In this document: in pieces, positions 25,972 to 34,893 of the stretch
Layout: each line of letters starts with the position of its first letter
How positions within the stretch are numbered: position 1 is the first letter of the stretch
Assembly: GCA_003164715.1 (NCBI GenBank)
Contig: PLTZ01000021.1
Span: 29,051-74,580 of the forward strand
Direction: 5' to 3'
Origin: Opitutaceae bacterium
Lineage (GTDB): Bacteria; Verrucomicrobiota; Verrucomicrobiia; Opitutales; Opitutaceae
DNA length: 45,530 nt
Notes under the pieces: model-generated
What the model saw: only the letters and a program-made list of their open reading frames with translations
Told to the model about the DNA's origin: nothing
The model's database searches: none
Translations under genes and position numbers: made by a program

Positions 25972-26027
25972 CGGCCGCCCCTCCCCGCGTCCCTGGCTGC
26001 CCAGCCCGAATCGTCATGCATGAACAT
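25968..26027 (-). CDS. Possible 19-aa leader peptide ahead of the BNR gene
   Basis: Short frame [19 protein letters not shown] whose ATG (26027) lies six bases after an AAGGGGGG purine run and whose TGA overlaps the BNR-gene ATG as ATGA. Composition is ordinary and the BNR gene has its own ribosome site inside it, so this may be chance; listed because both the start signal and the overlap are good. Confidence 0.25.
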   Translation of the reverse strand: MFMHDDSGWAARDAGRGGR

Positions 26028-26092
26028 GATATGCCCCCCTTTTTTTTGGTTTCCGCCCCGGATTGCCCCCCGGAACGGATGCCGTCAATGCA

Positions 26093-27490
26093 CTAAATGT
26101 CCTGCGCGATCAAGAACTGTTCATAGAGCCCCTGGGGGGTCAGGTACACGGTCACGTCGACGGACCCCTTCTTCATCTGGACCGCGTAGTCGCGGAAGGT
26201 CATCCCGCCCCGCTTGGCCGACCATTTGCGCTCGACCGCCTTCACCGGCCCCATGGGCCTAAGCGACGCGCGGATGTCCTCGATCGCCCCGACGCTGAAA
26301 TACCCGCTGGCGTTGGCCGTGAAGAGCGCGCGGTCGATCCGGCCTCTCCTAAGCCCCTCCACGATCGCCTGCACCTGGGAGAGCTCCGCCGCCGGCGCCT
26401 TCTCGGCCACGCGGCGCTCCGGCTCCAGGAGCCACTTCGCGACCTGCCGGGCGATGGTGCGGAAGACAAAGACGCTGTCCTGGTTCGTGCAGACGACGAC
26501 GGCCGCGTCCCGCGTGGGGTAGATCGCGTTCGACGTGAGGAACCCCGTGACTTCCCCGGTGTGCGAGATCTCCGGAATCCCGTCCATGTCGCCCAGGCCG
26601 AGCCCGAGCGCGTAATGAGTGAGGTCCCCGTTCCTCAGGCGCACCTCCCCGGTCAAGTCCCGGTACGACGCCTCGCTCAGGATCCGGTGGTTGAGGAGCG
26701 CAATGTCCCACCGGGCGAGGTCCGAGGGGGTCATCGCCAGCTGGGCCGCTCCGTAGTACCAATTCGGCGCCTCTGGGGTGATCGATCGGGGCGGCCCGAG
26801 GCCGAAGCGCGTGTACGGTAACGCGTCCTGCGTTCGCCGCTCGAGGTAGCCGTCGGTCGCGCTCGCCATCCCCAGGGGCTCGAAGATCCTGCGCCTGAGG
26901 AAGGGGACCAGGGTCTCACCGGTCGCCCTCTCGAAGATCCGCGCAGCCAGGACGTAGTTCGTGTTGCTGTACTGCCAGCGCGTGCCCGGCTCGAAGTCCA
27001 GCGGCCTGCCCGCCCACACCTTGATGACGGCGTCGGGCGTCGTCGGCCGGGTCCACTCGGGGATGAGGTAGTCCTGCGGGGCGAAGTCCTCGTAGCCGGA
27101 CGAGTGGCTCAAAAGCTCCCTCACCGTGATGTCGCCCGCCCGGGTGAGCTCCGGGTAGAACCTCGAAACACGGTCATCGAGCGAGAGCTTCCCTTCCTCG
27201 GCCGCCAGCAGGATGGCGGCCGCCGTGAACTGCTTGCTGACAGAGCCGACGAAGTAGCGCGTCGACGCATCCGCCGCCCGCTCGGGCGCGAGCGAGGCCT
27301 TCCCGAACGCCTTGGCATACACCAGTTCGCCGTGCTCGACGACCGCCACCGATGCGCTCGGTATCCCGCTCGCCCTTACGAGCTCGGCTATCCTCGCCTC
27401 CTCGTCGGCGCCCAGGGCGCCCTGGGCCCCGGCGAAGGGCCCGGTGGCGGCGGCAATGACGCAGGCGGCAAGGGTCCAAAGGGAGCACAT
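26093..27490 (-). CDS. Serine beta-lactamase-fold hydrolase (class C / esterase type), exported
   Basis: 465 aa with a signal peptide (to about residue 23, GPFAGAQG). The penicillin-binding fold motifs are SVSK (83-86, nucleophile S83 and K86), YSN (174-176) and HTG (310-312, the third motif with His in place of Lys). The HTG form is usual in the 'beta-lactamase family' esterases, D-aminopeptidases and carboxypeptidases rather than true AmpC. A C-terminal extension of about 100 residues follows the catalytic domain. The ATG at 27490 is chosen over an upstream TTG (27535). Physiological substrate unknown; antibiotic resistance should not be assumed. Confidence 0.88.
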   Translation of the reverse strand: MCSLWTLAACVIAAATGPFAGAQGALGADEEARIAELVRASGIPSASVAVVEHGELVYAKAFGKASLAPERAADASTRYFVGSVSKQFTAAAILLAAEEGKLSLDDRVSRFYPELTRAGDITVRELLSHSSGYEDFAPQDYLIPEWTRPTTPDAVIKVWAGRPLDFEPGTRWQYSNTNYVLAARIFERATGETLVPFLRRRIFEPLGMASATDGYLERRTQDALPYTRFGLGPPRSITPEAPNWYYGAAQLAMTPSDLARWDIALLNHRILSEASYRDLTGEVRLRNGDLTHYALGLGLGDMDGIPEISHTGEVTGFLTSNAIYPTRDAAVVVCTNQDSVFVFRTIARQVAKWLLEPERRVAEKAPAAELSQVQAIVEGLRRGRIDRALFTANASGYFSVGAIEDIRASLRPMGPVKAVERKWSAKRGGMTFRDYAVQMKKGSVDVTVYLTPQGLYEQFLIAQDI

Positions 27491-27643
27491 AGTGGGGCCA
27501 TTTTCTGGGGGCTTGTGCCCCGGCAAACGAGCCAATTCTCCCCCGGGGAAAGAGCGGGGCCCCCCTCACGCACCCGCCGCCCAAGGGGGCGGCAGTAGGA
27601 GCAACCGCCGGGACGGCATGGCGCGTGGCGTCTCTTGGGCTGG

Positions 27644-27662
27644 GAACTGCCGCAGGCAGTTC
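27644..27662 (-). terminator. Perfect hairpin downstream of the S9 peptidase gene
   Basis: GAACTGCC / GGCAGTTC, 8 bp with a three-base loop, 85 bases beyond the prolyl oligopeptidase stop on the minus strand. A second GC stem (GCCGCCC / GGGCGGC) lies at 27576-27593. Neither has a T-run. The interval 27491-27746 contains no gene I can support. Confidence 0.4.
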
Positions 27663-27746
27663 TTTGGCGGCACTCGAAGCGGGATCCGACGTTGATCGAC
27701 CGACACGATTCGACCGGCACGCCGCTTCCCCGCCTCCCTATGCCTC

Positions 27747-29858
27747 TTAATCCATCAGTTTCCGTGCAAAATAGGTCATCTCCAGGGCGGTGGTGTGCGC
27801 CTTCTCCTTCAAGTTCGCACCCGAGCCGTGCCCGCCCTCGGTCACCTCGTAGAAATAATAGGGAATGCCAAATTCCGCGAGCCGGGCGGCGAACTTCCGC
27901 GCGTGCTGGGGCCCGACGCGGTCATCCTTGGTTGTGGTCCAGATAAACGGCTGGGGATAGGCCGCCCCCCGCCGGATATTCGCGTACGGAGAAATCTTCG
28001 CAAGGAAGGCCGCCTCGCCCGGATTGGACACGCTCCCGTATTCCCCCACCCACGAGCTGCCGGCCGCAATCTTCTCGTACCGGATCATGTCCAGGAGCGG
28101 CACCTGGATGTCCACCGCGTTCCACATCTCGGGATGCTGGTTGAATTCGACGCCCATGAGCAGCCCGCCGTTGGATCCGCCCTCGATCCCCAGGCGCCTC
28201 GGGCTCGTGATGCCGCGCGCGATCAGGTCCCCGGCCACGGCCGCGAAATCGTCATAGATCCGCTGCCGGTGCGTCGTCAGGCCCGCCTCGTGCCAGGCGG
28301 GCCCGAATTCCCCGCCGCCCCGGATGTTCGCCATGACGAACACGCCCCCCTTCTCGAGCCAGAGCTTGCCCATCGTCCCCGAATATCGGGGCGTCTCCGA
28401 GATCTGAAACCCGCCGTAGGCGTTCAGGATGGTCGGATTGCTCCCGTCGAGCTTCATCGGCGCTGAATGCACCACAAAGTACGGCACTTTCGTCCCGTCC
28501 TTCGACGTCGCCTCCATCTGCTCGGCTGCCAGGTGGGACGCGTCGAACTTGGGCGGCAGCGTCTTCACCTCGGTGACCCCGTAGTCCGAGGCGCTGACGA
28601 GCCAGAGGCTGCTCGGCTGCAGGAAACCGGCGATGTTCAGGAACGCGTCGTCGCCGTGGAGGTTGGAGTCGGCGATGCCGATGGTCGCATTGTCGGCCAG
28701 GTTCAGCCGCTGCGACGCCCACGTGCCGTCCGCCTTCGGCAGGTACACGAAGGCCCGTCCCCGCACGTTGTCGAACGTCGTCACGAGCAGCCGATCCCTG
28801 GCCGCGCTCACGTCGCCCAGCGTCTCGCGCGGGCCCGGAACAAAGATCGCGACCGGCTTCAGGTGCCCCGGGTCCTCCGCCATCGCCGCAATGTCCAGCG
28901 ACACCAGAGAACCCGCCGTGAACACGGATTGGCCCGGCTTCCAGTCCTCCGCCAGGCTCACGACCAGGCGGCCCTCCACCAGGTCGCGGATCTCGGATTT
29001 TTTCGGCAGCATGAGTTGCCGCACCTGGTCGCCCGTCACGAGGTACTTCTCGGACTCGAACGTGGTCAGGGGCCGATTGATCAGAACGACCCGGTTCCCG
29101 CGGGCGTCATGGAGCACGACCGGGTCCACCCCGTAGCCCCCGTCGTCAGCCCGCCCGCGGAAGACCTCCCTCGCCGCCGCCGGGGCGTCGCCCCTCCTGA
29201 GCCGCTTGACGATGAACGGATATCCGGACGCCGTGAGGTCGCCCGGCGCCCACTCGCGAGACACCAGGAGCGTGTCGTCGTCCTCCCAGGCGAAGCGCTG
29301 CTTCGCACGAGGCAGGACGAAACCGCCGTCGACAAACTTCGCCGAGGGAATGTCGAACTCCCGCACGGTCACGGCGTCCTCCCCGCCGTCGGAAAGGGCG
29401 AGCAGGCACCGGCGCTCCGCCGGCTCGGCCGTCGTGATCCCCTTGAGGAACCAGTTGGCCTTCTCCGTTTGGGCCAGTAGGTCAAGGTCGAGGACGGTCG
29501 CCCACTCGGGAGTCGCGGTCCTGTAGGATTCAAGCGTGGTCTTCCGCCAGTAGCCGCGCACGTGCCCCTTCCCTTGCCAGAAATTGTACACCGCCCCGCC
29601 GACGACGGTCGGCTCCGGGATCCGGTCCTCCGCCTCCGCGATTGCGAGCGCCTCGGCGTAGAGCTCCGCGTAGCGCGGATCCTTCTCCAGCACCGCAAGG
29701 GTCTTCTCATTCTCGGCCTGTACCCACGCCATCGACCTGGCGCCGTGGGCGTCCTCAAGCCATAGGTAGGGATCGCTCTCCGAATCCGCGGCCACGACCG
29801 GCCGGGTGAGAAGCATCAGCGCAACGGGTGCAGCCAAACAGAGAATTCTTCTTTGCAT
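27747..29858 (-). CDS. Prolyl oligopeptidase family (S9A) serine peptidase, exported
   Basis: 703 aa: a signal peptide (about 1-23, ending VVAAD), an N-terminal seven-bladed propeller (from DPYLWLEDAHGARSMAWV, the classic S9A opening) and a C-terminal alpha/beta hydrolase domain. Catalytic triad: S562 in GGSNGG, the Asp of KDDRVGP (D645/D646) and H677 in EGGHGSG. It should cleave short peptides, typically after proline, in the periplasm. Length and motifs are complete. It is the last clearly high-GC gene before the lower-GC element that begins at 29982. Confidence 0.93.
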   Translation of the reverse strand: MQRRILCLAAPVALMLLTRPVVAADSESDPYLWLEDAHGARSMAWVQAENEKTLAVLEKDPRYAELYAEALAIAEAEDRIPEPTVVGGAVYNFWQGKGHVRGYWRKTTLESYRTATPEWATVLDLDLLAQTEKANWFLKGITTAEPAERRCLLALSDGGEDAVTVREFDIPSAKFVDGGFVLPRAKQRFAWEDDDTLLVSREWAPGDLTASGYPFIVKRLRRGDAPAAAREVFRGRADDGGYGVDPVVLHDARGNRVVLINRPLTTFESEKYLVTGDQVRQLMLPKKSEIRDLVEGRLVVSLAEDWKPGQSVFTAGSLVSLDIAAMAEDPGHLKPVAIFVPGPRETLGDVSAARDRLLVTTFDNVRGRAFVYLPKADGTWASQRLNLADNATIGIADSNLHGDDAFLNIAGFLQPSSLWLVSASDYGVTEVKTLPPKFDASHLAAEQMEATSKDGTKVPYFVVHSAPMKLDGSNPTILNAYGGFQISETPRYSGTMGKLWLEKGGVFVMANIRGGGEFGPAWHEAGLTTHRQRIYDDFAAVAGDLIARGITSPRRLGIEGGSNGGLLMGVEFNQHPEMWNAVDIQVPLLDMIRYEKIAAGSSWVGEYGSVSNPGEAAFLAKISPYANIRRGAAYPQPFIWTTTKDDRVGPQHARKFAARLAEFGIPYYFYEVTEGGHGSGANLKEKAHTTALEMTYFARKLMD

Positions 29859-29981
29859 AGCGAATGGAGGGCCGGGATACAGAGCCTTACGGTGCGGTCA
29901 GGCGCCTGAACGACAAGCCATTAAGATGATCTGTGCCTCACCATTCTGCTTTGCGGTGAAGGTGCGTCCTGTCCGCTAACC

Positions 29982-30009
29982 TGGTGCGAATGCCGGGAGT
30001 TGAAATCGG
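29982..30009 (-). repeat. Direct repeat of the tRNA-Arg 3' end (distal attachment-site copy)
   Basis: TGGTGCGAATGCCGGGAGT at 29982-30000 is identical to 34773-34791, the last 19 bases of the tRNA-Arg gene including its CCA, in the same orientation. The next nine bases match with three differences. No other part of a tRNA can be folded here, so this is a fragment, as expected for the far attachment site of an element integrated into a tRNA 3' end. Confidence 0.8.
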
Positions 30010-30462
30010 GCGTGTTCTCAATTTTCAGAGCGTGATCACAAGACAGCGACTCGGCAGCGATTAGCTGGTGTGTGCATGGCGCTGCACGATTCTGGGCGGA
30101 AATCGGACAGGAGTTTACCCCGGAGGGCGCATGCTGTGGCGTCGAGGCCTCACCGCACCGACTCCCGCGAAGTTGCGGCTTTGGCGGCGCGCTGTTGCCG
30201 TTGGCTGCTCCAAAAGAGCGGGTTTCAGAACACCATGCTTCTCGTTGCGCACCGAGGCCAAGGCGAGGCGTGCGAAGAGTCAGTGTTTCTCTGCGAAACC
30301 CTGAACGTTTTCCTCTAAGCGCATTTGCCCTGCCACCGGAATTCCGTTCCGCTTCATTTGCCGCACCGGTATCGAGTCAGAGTGATCCAATTCCAGATTC
30401 GGTACGCTGACGCGGTTGGCAGTGGATCCCACTGCTTGGAGGACTATTCCAATCCGCCTTTC
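30010..30462. other. Non-coding or decayed stretch inside the element
   Basis: About 450 bases without a supportable gene; together with 29859-29981 the gap is about 600 bases. Short plus-strand frames exist here (for example 30070-30318), but their products are Arg/Cys-rich with no recognisable motif. If the element once had an integrase, this attachment-proximal segment is one place its remains could be; I cannot identify any. Confidence 0.5.
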
Positions 30463-30864
30463 TCACGGCTTAGCCTGCGTTTTCGTGGCCTGAGGAGGTT
30501 TAGTGAGAACATCGGCCACGGTTCGCAGCAACACGCCGGGCATTACCGGCTTGGCGAGGATTCGCTCGACACCGAGGTCTTTCGCGAGCGGCAAGAAGCT
30601 CGACTGACTCAACTGGGAGCCACCAGAAAAGGCGATCACGCGAGGCCTCGGCGTCGTGTAGGAAAGCTGTTCGATCAGCTGCAACCCATTCATCTCGGGC
30701 ATCATAATGTCTGTGATGACCAGATCGTACTGCCCAGATTTATAAAGCTCTAGTCCCGCGTTGCCGTCATTCGCAGTGTCCACGGCGTGGCCGCCCGCTC
30801 GCAGCAACTCGGTGGTCATGACGCGCAGAATCTTGTCGTCGTCAATCAGAAGGATGGATGCCAT
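30463..30864 (-). CDS. REC-only response regulator
   Basis: 133-aa CheY-like receiver with a complete active site: acidic residues in LLIDDDKIL (8-10), phosphoacceptor D52 (VITDIMMPEMNG), S80 and K105. A short Lys/Thr/Pro-rich tail (about residues 122-133) follows; no output domain. It is a close relative of the eroded regulator at 19017-19388, sharing SGxSQxSxSxxLPxA and the CCCGATTTCCC leader directly before the start codon. It lies downstream of the hybrid kinase and of a second receiver, so it probably takes part in that phosphorelay as a phosphate sink or diffusible messenger (inference). Confidence 0.92.
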   Translation of the reverse strand: MASILLIDDDKILRVMTTELLRAGGHAVDTANDGNAGLELYKSGQYDLVITDIMMPEMNGLQLIEQLSYTTPRPRVIAFSGGSQLSQSSFLPLAKDLGVERILAKPVMPGVLLRTVADVLTKPPQATKTQAKP

Positions 30865-31034
30865 AAGGGAAATCGGGGGTTTGGTGAAAATGGATCGGAC
30901 GCCATGGACTTGTCGAGGGTTCGCCGCACTATTTTCAGCAAACTGTGGCTACAAACGGCTTGGGCAGACAAACAGTCGCGAGCTTTCCCGTTCCTCCTCG
31001 CCTTGAATCATTGTGTCGGCTGCGCAGAGCCCCA

Positions 31035-31433
31035 TTATGATCGCGCGGGCTCCCCACCACCTGCTTGGACCGAGGTCAAACTGGACACGGCTGCCAGCAG
31101 ATCCTTCCCTGAAAAGGGCTTGGAAAGGGTTTTCGATGCACCGAGTTTTTCGGCAAGATCCAGATAGTCCCTTGCATTGATCCTGCCGCCGCCTGAAATT
31201 GCGATGATCTTCATCGCGGGAAATTTTCGATGCAGCTCAATTATGGTCTCGATGCCCTCTTTCTCGGGCATGACCAAGTCCGTGATGAGAAGCTCGAACG
31301 ATTCTCGCTGAGCCTGCTCCACAGCCTCCTTCCCATTGGTCGCAGTGGTCACCACGTGCCCTCCATGTTCCAGGAATCCTCTCTGCATCGCAAGAAGCCC
31401 GGGGTTGTCATCGACCAAAAGTATCTTTGCCAT
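31035..31433 (-). CDS. REC-only response regulator
   Basis: 132-aa single receiver domain: LLVDDNPGL acidic pocket, phosphoacceptor D52 (LITDLVMPEKEG), S80 (AISGGG) and K105 (LSKPFSG). It lacks any DNA-binding or enzymatic output. It starts 43 bases after the hybrid kinase stop on the same strand, so the two are probably cotranscribed. It is less similar to the receiver at 30463 than that one is to 19017. Likely partner of the kinase in a His-Asp relay. Confidence 0.92.
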   Translation of the reverse strand: MAKILLVDDNPGLLAMQRGFLEHGGHVVTTATNGKEAVEQAQRESFELLITDLVMPEKEGIETIIELHRKFPAMKIIAISGGGRINARDYLDLAEKLGASKTLSKPFSGKDLLAAVSSLTSVQAGGGEPARS

Positions 31434-31476
31434 AAAGCGTTTGTTAAGAGAAGGAACCCGCGTCCGGCGCCGCGCG

Positions 31477-34400
31477 TCAGATCGAAAATGTCACATCGCT
31501 TTGGAGAACTGATTGCAGAGCTGTAATGAGCTTCTCCCTGCTGAATGGCTTTTCCAGGATCACGGTCACACCGAGTTCGTTGAACGCCAGCCGGTCTCGC
31601 TCTTCCACGCGCCCGCTGGACACGATAATGCCAACGTCGGGCATCATGTGCCTAAGAACACGCACAAAGGTCAGCCCATCCATGTTAGGCATGTGCAAGT
31701 CCGTGATGACAACCCGAAGGTCGGCCCGCCTCTCCGCCACCTGCATCAAGGCTTCGGTGCCGTCGGATGCAGTGACCACCTGGAACTTCATGGCTGTTAG
31801 GACCGCGCGGGATATCTTCCGCACGGTGACTTCATCGTCTACAACGAGGACCATTTCGCCATGGGCAAAGAACGGATTGCTCGTGATCGTAGGCGCCACG
31901 CGGCTTGCGGAGGCTGACGGGTCTGCAGGCAGATAGATTGCAAAGGTTGAGCCCTTGCCGGCTACCGAGTAGACTCGAACAAAGCCGCCGTGGCTCCTGA
32001 CGATTCCCAGGACCGTCGATAGCCCGAGTCCGGTTCCTTTGTCGGGGCCCTTCGTGCTGTAGAATGGCTCGAAGATGCGCTCGAGCACCTCGGGTGGAAT
32101 GCCGGTACCGGTGTCCTGGACGCGCCACACGACATAGCTCCCCGGCTTAGCGTCCGGGAAGGAGCTCGCATAGGTTTCGTCAATGTCGGTATTGCCAGCG
32201 TCCAACGTCAAGGCGCCGCCACTCGGCATGGCATCGCGGGCATTGACGCAAAGGTTTAGCAAAACTTGATAGAGCTGGGTGGCGTCGCCCAGTATCGCGT
32301 GGAGGTCACTCGGGCACCGTTTTCGCAGCACGATACTCTTGGGGAAGGTGCCCTCGACAATGGCCCCGATCTGGTCGAACAGGTGCCGAGGATTGATGAG
32401 GACTCGCTCTCCCTCGATGCCTTTCGCGAATGTAAGCAATTGCCTAACCATGCCCGCTCCATGCCGGGCGCTCGCCTCCATGATGTCCACGGTCCCCGAT
32501 GCGTGCGGGTAATCCAACCGAATCAGCTCGACTCCCATCAGGATAGGAGCCAGCGCGTTGTTCAGGTCGTGAGCAATGCCGCCCGCCAATGTGCCTATGC
32601 TCTCCAGCCTTTGGGTTCGCAGCTTAAGCGCCTCTGAATCCCGGTGCTCGGTGATATCGCGCGCAACCTTCGCAAAACCGCGCAGCCTCCCGGTCGTGTC
32701 GTGCAGGGCTGTGATTACGACGCTTTCCCAGAATCGCGAGCCGTCCTTTCGAATTCGCCAGCCCTCATCCTCAAATCGGCCTTCGGTTGCGGCGGTCTCA
32801 AGCGCCTTCTGCGGTTTGCCCAGCTTGACATCCTCGGGCACGTAGAATGTCGAAAAGTGCTTCCCGATGATCTCCTCATCCGAGTAGCCCTTGAATCTTT
32901 GCGCGCCGGCGTTCCAGCTGACTACCAACCCCTCCGCATCCAGCATGATGATCGCATAGTCCTTTACGCCCTCCACCATGAGGCGGAAACGCTCCTCTGT
33001 TTCGAGCAGCTTTTCCGTCCGGTCGATCACAAGCTGGTCAAGGTGCGCATTCATCTCCCGCAATTTGGATTCGCTCTCACCAAGCGCCGCGGTGGCCTGA
33101 TTGATCTGTGACAAATCTCGCGCGACCCCTAAAAAGCCGGCAATTCCGCCTTTTTCGTCATGGATGGCGCCAACCGATACCAAAGCGGGGACCCGGGATC
33201 CGTCCTTGCGGACGTAGTTCCACTCTCGGGTCTCGGATCTTCCCAGTCGACTGATGGCGACAAAGACCTCGAAGCCAGGCTCGATTTTCCTGCCCAATTC
33301 ACGAGTCAGATCCTGTGCGCGGGCGGCAATCTCGACGCTGTCGTGATACAAGCTGGGATTCGCTTTGCCCACGACCTCGGCCGCCGTGTAGCCAAGCAGG
33401 TCCTCCGCACCCCGGCTGAAGCTAGTGATGACTCCGTCTACCGTGGTGGAAATGATGGCGAAATCGGCGCTGTCTAGCAGCGCCTGTTGGAAGCTGGCTT
33501 TGCGGGCAAGGTCGTCGGCTGCTTGCTTCATGGGAGTTATATCCCAATTCGTTCCGACGACGCGTAACAGCCGTCCTGAATGGTCACGCTGCCCAAGGAA
33601 AAACGCTCGGATATAATGGATGCTCCCGTCCGGCCATACGATGCGGTGTTCCAATTCGATTATCCTGTTTTTCTCAACTAGGTATCTGGTTTTTTCATGC
33701 ACCTGTTGCCGGTCCTCCGGATGGACCATTTCGTACCATGCCTCGTTCGTGCCCGCAAACGAGCCCGGCGCTATTCCGTAAAGGCGGCACATCTGCTCAT
33801 CCCAGCTCACGCGATTCTCGGAGAGATAGTCGACCCATACGCCCACTCCCCCTGCGCGGGTTGCAAGGGTCAAGCGATCGGTGATTTCTTCAAGTTCGCG
33901 ATTCGTCCGGCGAACCGATCGAACAAACGTGAAGAACGCTCCCGAACTCAATCCAACAGTAAGAAACAAGAGGCTCCATACGATGGGGAAGCCAACGGCT
34001 ACGGAGTGGATCGCATCCTTGGAAAGGCGGTCACCGCGTTCCTTGTCGATGACTGCGAGGTAATCTTCCATCCTCCGACGCTCAAGCGTCGCCTGCATGA
34101 GCTTGGTGTTGTAGATCTCTTGGGCCTCCTTTTTCTTCCCCGCCTTGACCAGGTCTTTGATCTCCAACCATGCCTGAAAGAACCGGCCCTGCGCATCAGC
34201 ACTAATATTAATGGCCTCTTGATCGCGGGGATCAAATTTGGGGTAACTATTCCTGATCTCCCTTAGATCCTCCTCGGCCTTCAGTACGAGCGCTTCATAA
34301 GTGTCCCATTCAGCACCGGTGGTGGCGTTAAGGAAATTGACAATGGCGATGCGCTGGTCCTTGGCCACGCCCTTCAATTTCCCGGCCCAATAGAGCGCCG

Positions 34401-34551
34401 CGTACGTGTCACTGTTGAGGGCATTGACGGTGTTTCGGGTCCGATAAAGATTCATCAGGGAGATGGTGCCCTGGAGAACGTTTAGCATTCCCAAAATCAG
34501 ACCAATCAGCAGCGCGGTCCGACCAAACGTTAATCCTCTAGTCGGCTTCAT
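31477..34551 (-). CDS. Hybrid sensor histidine kinase with three PAS domains and C-terminal receiver
   Basis: Membrane sensor kinase, 1024 aa from ATG 34551 (the frame is open to a TTG at 34719). Order: TM1 (about 12-34), a helical periplasmic sensor resembling four-helix-bundle domains (36-180), TM2 (184-211), three PAS/PAC domains (about 225-345, 355-485, 520-635), HisKA with H661 (GGIAHDLNNALAP), HATPase with N770 (NLCVNARDAM), G1 DTGTGIPP (813-820) and G2 GTGLGLS (839-845), then a receiver (902-1020) with D905/D906 and phosphoacceptor D951 (ITDLHMPNMDG). It autophosphorylates and passes phosphate to its own receiver and probably to the two receivers downstream. The signal is unknown. Base composition is lower in GC than in neighbouring core genes, in line with transfer. 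Confidence 0.92.
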   Translation of the reverse strand: MKPTRGLTFGRTALLIGLILGMLNVLQGTISLMNLYRTRNTVNALNSDTYAALYWAGKLKGVAKDQRIAIVNFLNATTGAEWDTYEALVLKAEEDLREIRNSYPKFDPRDQEAINISADAQGRFFQAWLEIKDLVKAGKKKEAQEIYNTKLMQATLERRRMEDYLAVIDKERGDRLSKDAIHSVAVGFPIVWSLLFLTVGLSSGAFFTFVRSVRRTNRELEEITDRLTLATRAGGVGVWVDYLSENRVSWDEQMCRLYGIAPGSFAGTNEAWYEMVHPEDRQQVHEKTRYLVEKNRIIELEHRIVWPDGSIHYIRAFFLGQRDHSGRLLRVVGTNWDITPMKQAADDLARKASFQQALLDSADFAIISTTVDGVITSFSRGAEDLLGYTAAEVVGKANPSLYHDSVEIAARAQDLTRELGRKIEPGFEVFVAISRLGRSETREWNYVRKDGSRVPALVSVGAIHDEKGGIAGFLGVARDLSQINQATAALGESESKLREMNAHLDQLVIDRTEKLLETEERFRLMVEGVKDYAIIMLDAEGLVVSWNAGAQRFKGYSDEEIIGKHFSTFYVPEDVKLGKPQKALETAATEGRFEDEGWRIRKDGSRFWESVVITALHDTTGRLRGFAKVARDITEHRDSEALKLRTQRLESIGTLAGGIAHDLNNALAPILMGVELIRLDYPHASGTVDIMEASARHGAGMVRQLLTFAKGIEGERVLINPRHLFDQIGAIVEGTFPKSIVLRKRCPSDLHAILGDATQLYQVLLNLCVNARDAMPSGGALTLDAGNTDIDETYASSFPDAKPGSYVVWRVQDTGTGIPPEVLERIFEPFYSTKGPDKGTGLGLSTVLGIVRSHGGFVRVYSVAGKGSTFAIYLPADPSASASRVAPTITSNPFFAHGEMVLVVDDEVTVRKISRAVLTAMKFQVVTASDGTEALMQVAERRADLRVVITDLHMPNMDGLTFVRVLRHMMPDVGIIVSSGRVEERDRLAFNELGVTVILEKPFSREKLITALQSVLQSDVTFSI

Positions 34552-34772
34552 TCGTAAATGTTCAAGATTCTGAGCGGATCCACCTTTTAGCGCCACCTTC
34601 TGTTCCGATCTGGACGGGTTAATGTTATACACCTGACGCTGGTTGTCCATCCTTAGCGGGGGAAGGCCCGGCTCGGCGGCCCTGACCGGAGCCAGGAATG
34701 CATATAGAAAAAATAGCAACGGTTATGTAAACGTTGCCTTCGGTCCCCAAACCGTGGTGGAGATCCATTACA

Positions 34773-34800
34773 TGGTGCGAATGCCGGGAGTCGAACCCGG
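34773..34800 (-). repeat. tRNA-side copy of the attachment direct repeat
   Basis: The 19 identical bases 34773-34791 span CCA, the discriminator, the 3' acceptor strand and part of the T-arm; similarity to 29982-30009 continues to 34800 with three mismatches. This copy keeps the tRNA functional. Confidence 0.8.
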
Positions 34801-34847
34801 ATCGACGGCTTCGGAGGCCGCTACACTATCCATTGTGCTACATTCGC
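34773..34847 (-). tRNA. tRNA-Arg, anticodon CCG
   Basis: A 75-base cloverleaf on the minus strand: acceptor GCGAATG/CATTCGC, D-stem GCAC/GTGT, anticodon stem GCGGC/GCCGT around loop CTCCGAA (anticodon CCG, reading CGG), T-arm CCGGG-TTCGACT-CCCGG, discriminator A, and CCA encoded in the DNA. All stems pair, with G-U pairs only in the D and anticodon stems. It lies 46 bases downstream of gltX on the same strand. Its 3' end doubles as the attachment site of the adjacent element. Confidence 0.96.
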
Positions 34848-34893
34848 AGAATCTTGCTCCGAGCGTTGAGCAAACCGCCCGCCAAACCCGAGG

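Larger units (their letters stand above)
29982..34791. mobile_element. Putative 4.8-kb integrated element in tRNA-Arg(CCG)
   Basis: Bounded by 19-bp direct repeats (29982-30000 and 34773-34791), one of which is the 3' end of an intact tRNA gene: the standard footprint of tyrosine-recombinase integration. The enclosed DNA is visibly lower in GC (two 60-base rows I counted, 30301 and 34021, have 52 and 58 percent; a nuo row, 4501, has 80). It carries a hybrid histidine kinase and two REC-only regulators. No integrase, excisionase or transposase is recognisable, so it is either a decayed element, one mobilised in trans, or the remnant of a larger event. Interpretation is inference; repeats and composition are seen directly. 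Confidence 0.65.

Noticed and set aside
26093-27490. Calling this gene an antibiotic-resistance AmpC beta-lactamase
   Set aside because: Third motif is HTG rather than KTG and there is a long C-terminal extension; family membership alone does not support resistance.
30068-30410. Three overlapping short plus-strand frames inside the element, considered as integrase remains
   Set aside because: No R-H-R-Y pattern or other recombinase motif; Cys/Arg-rich products typical of random frames.
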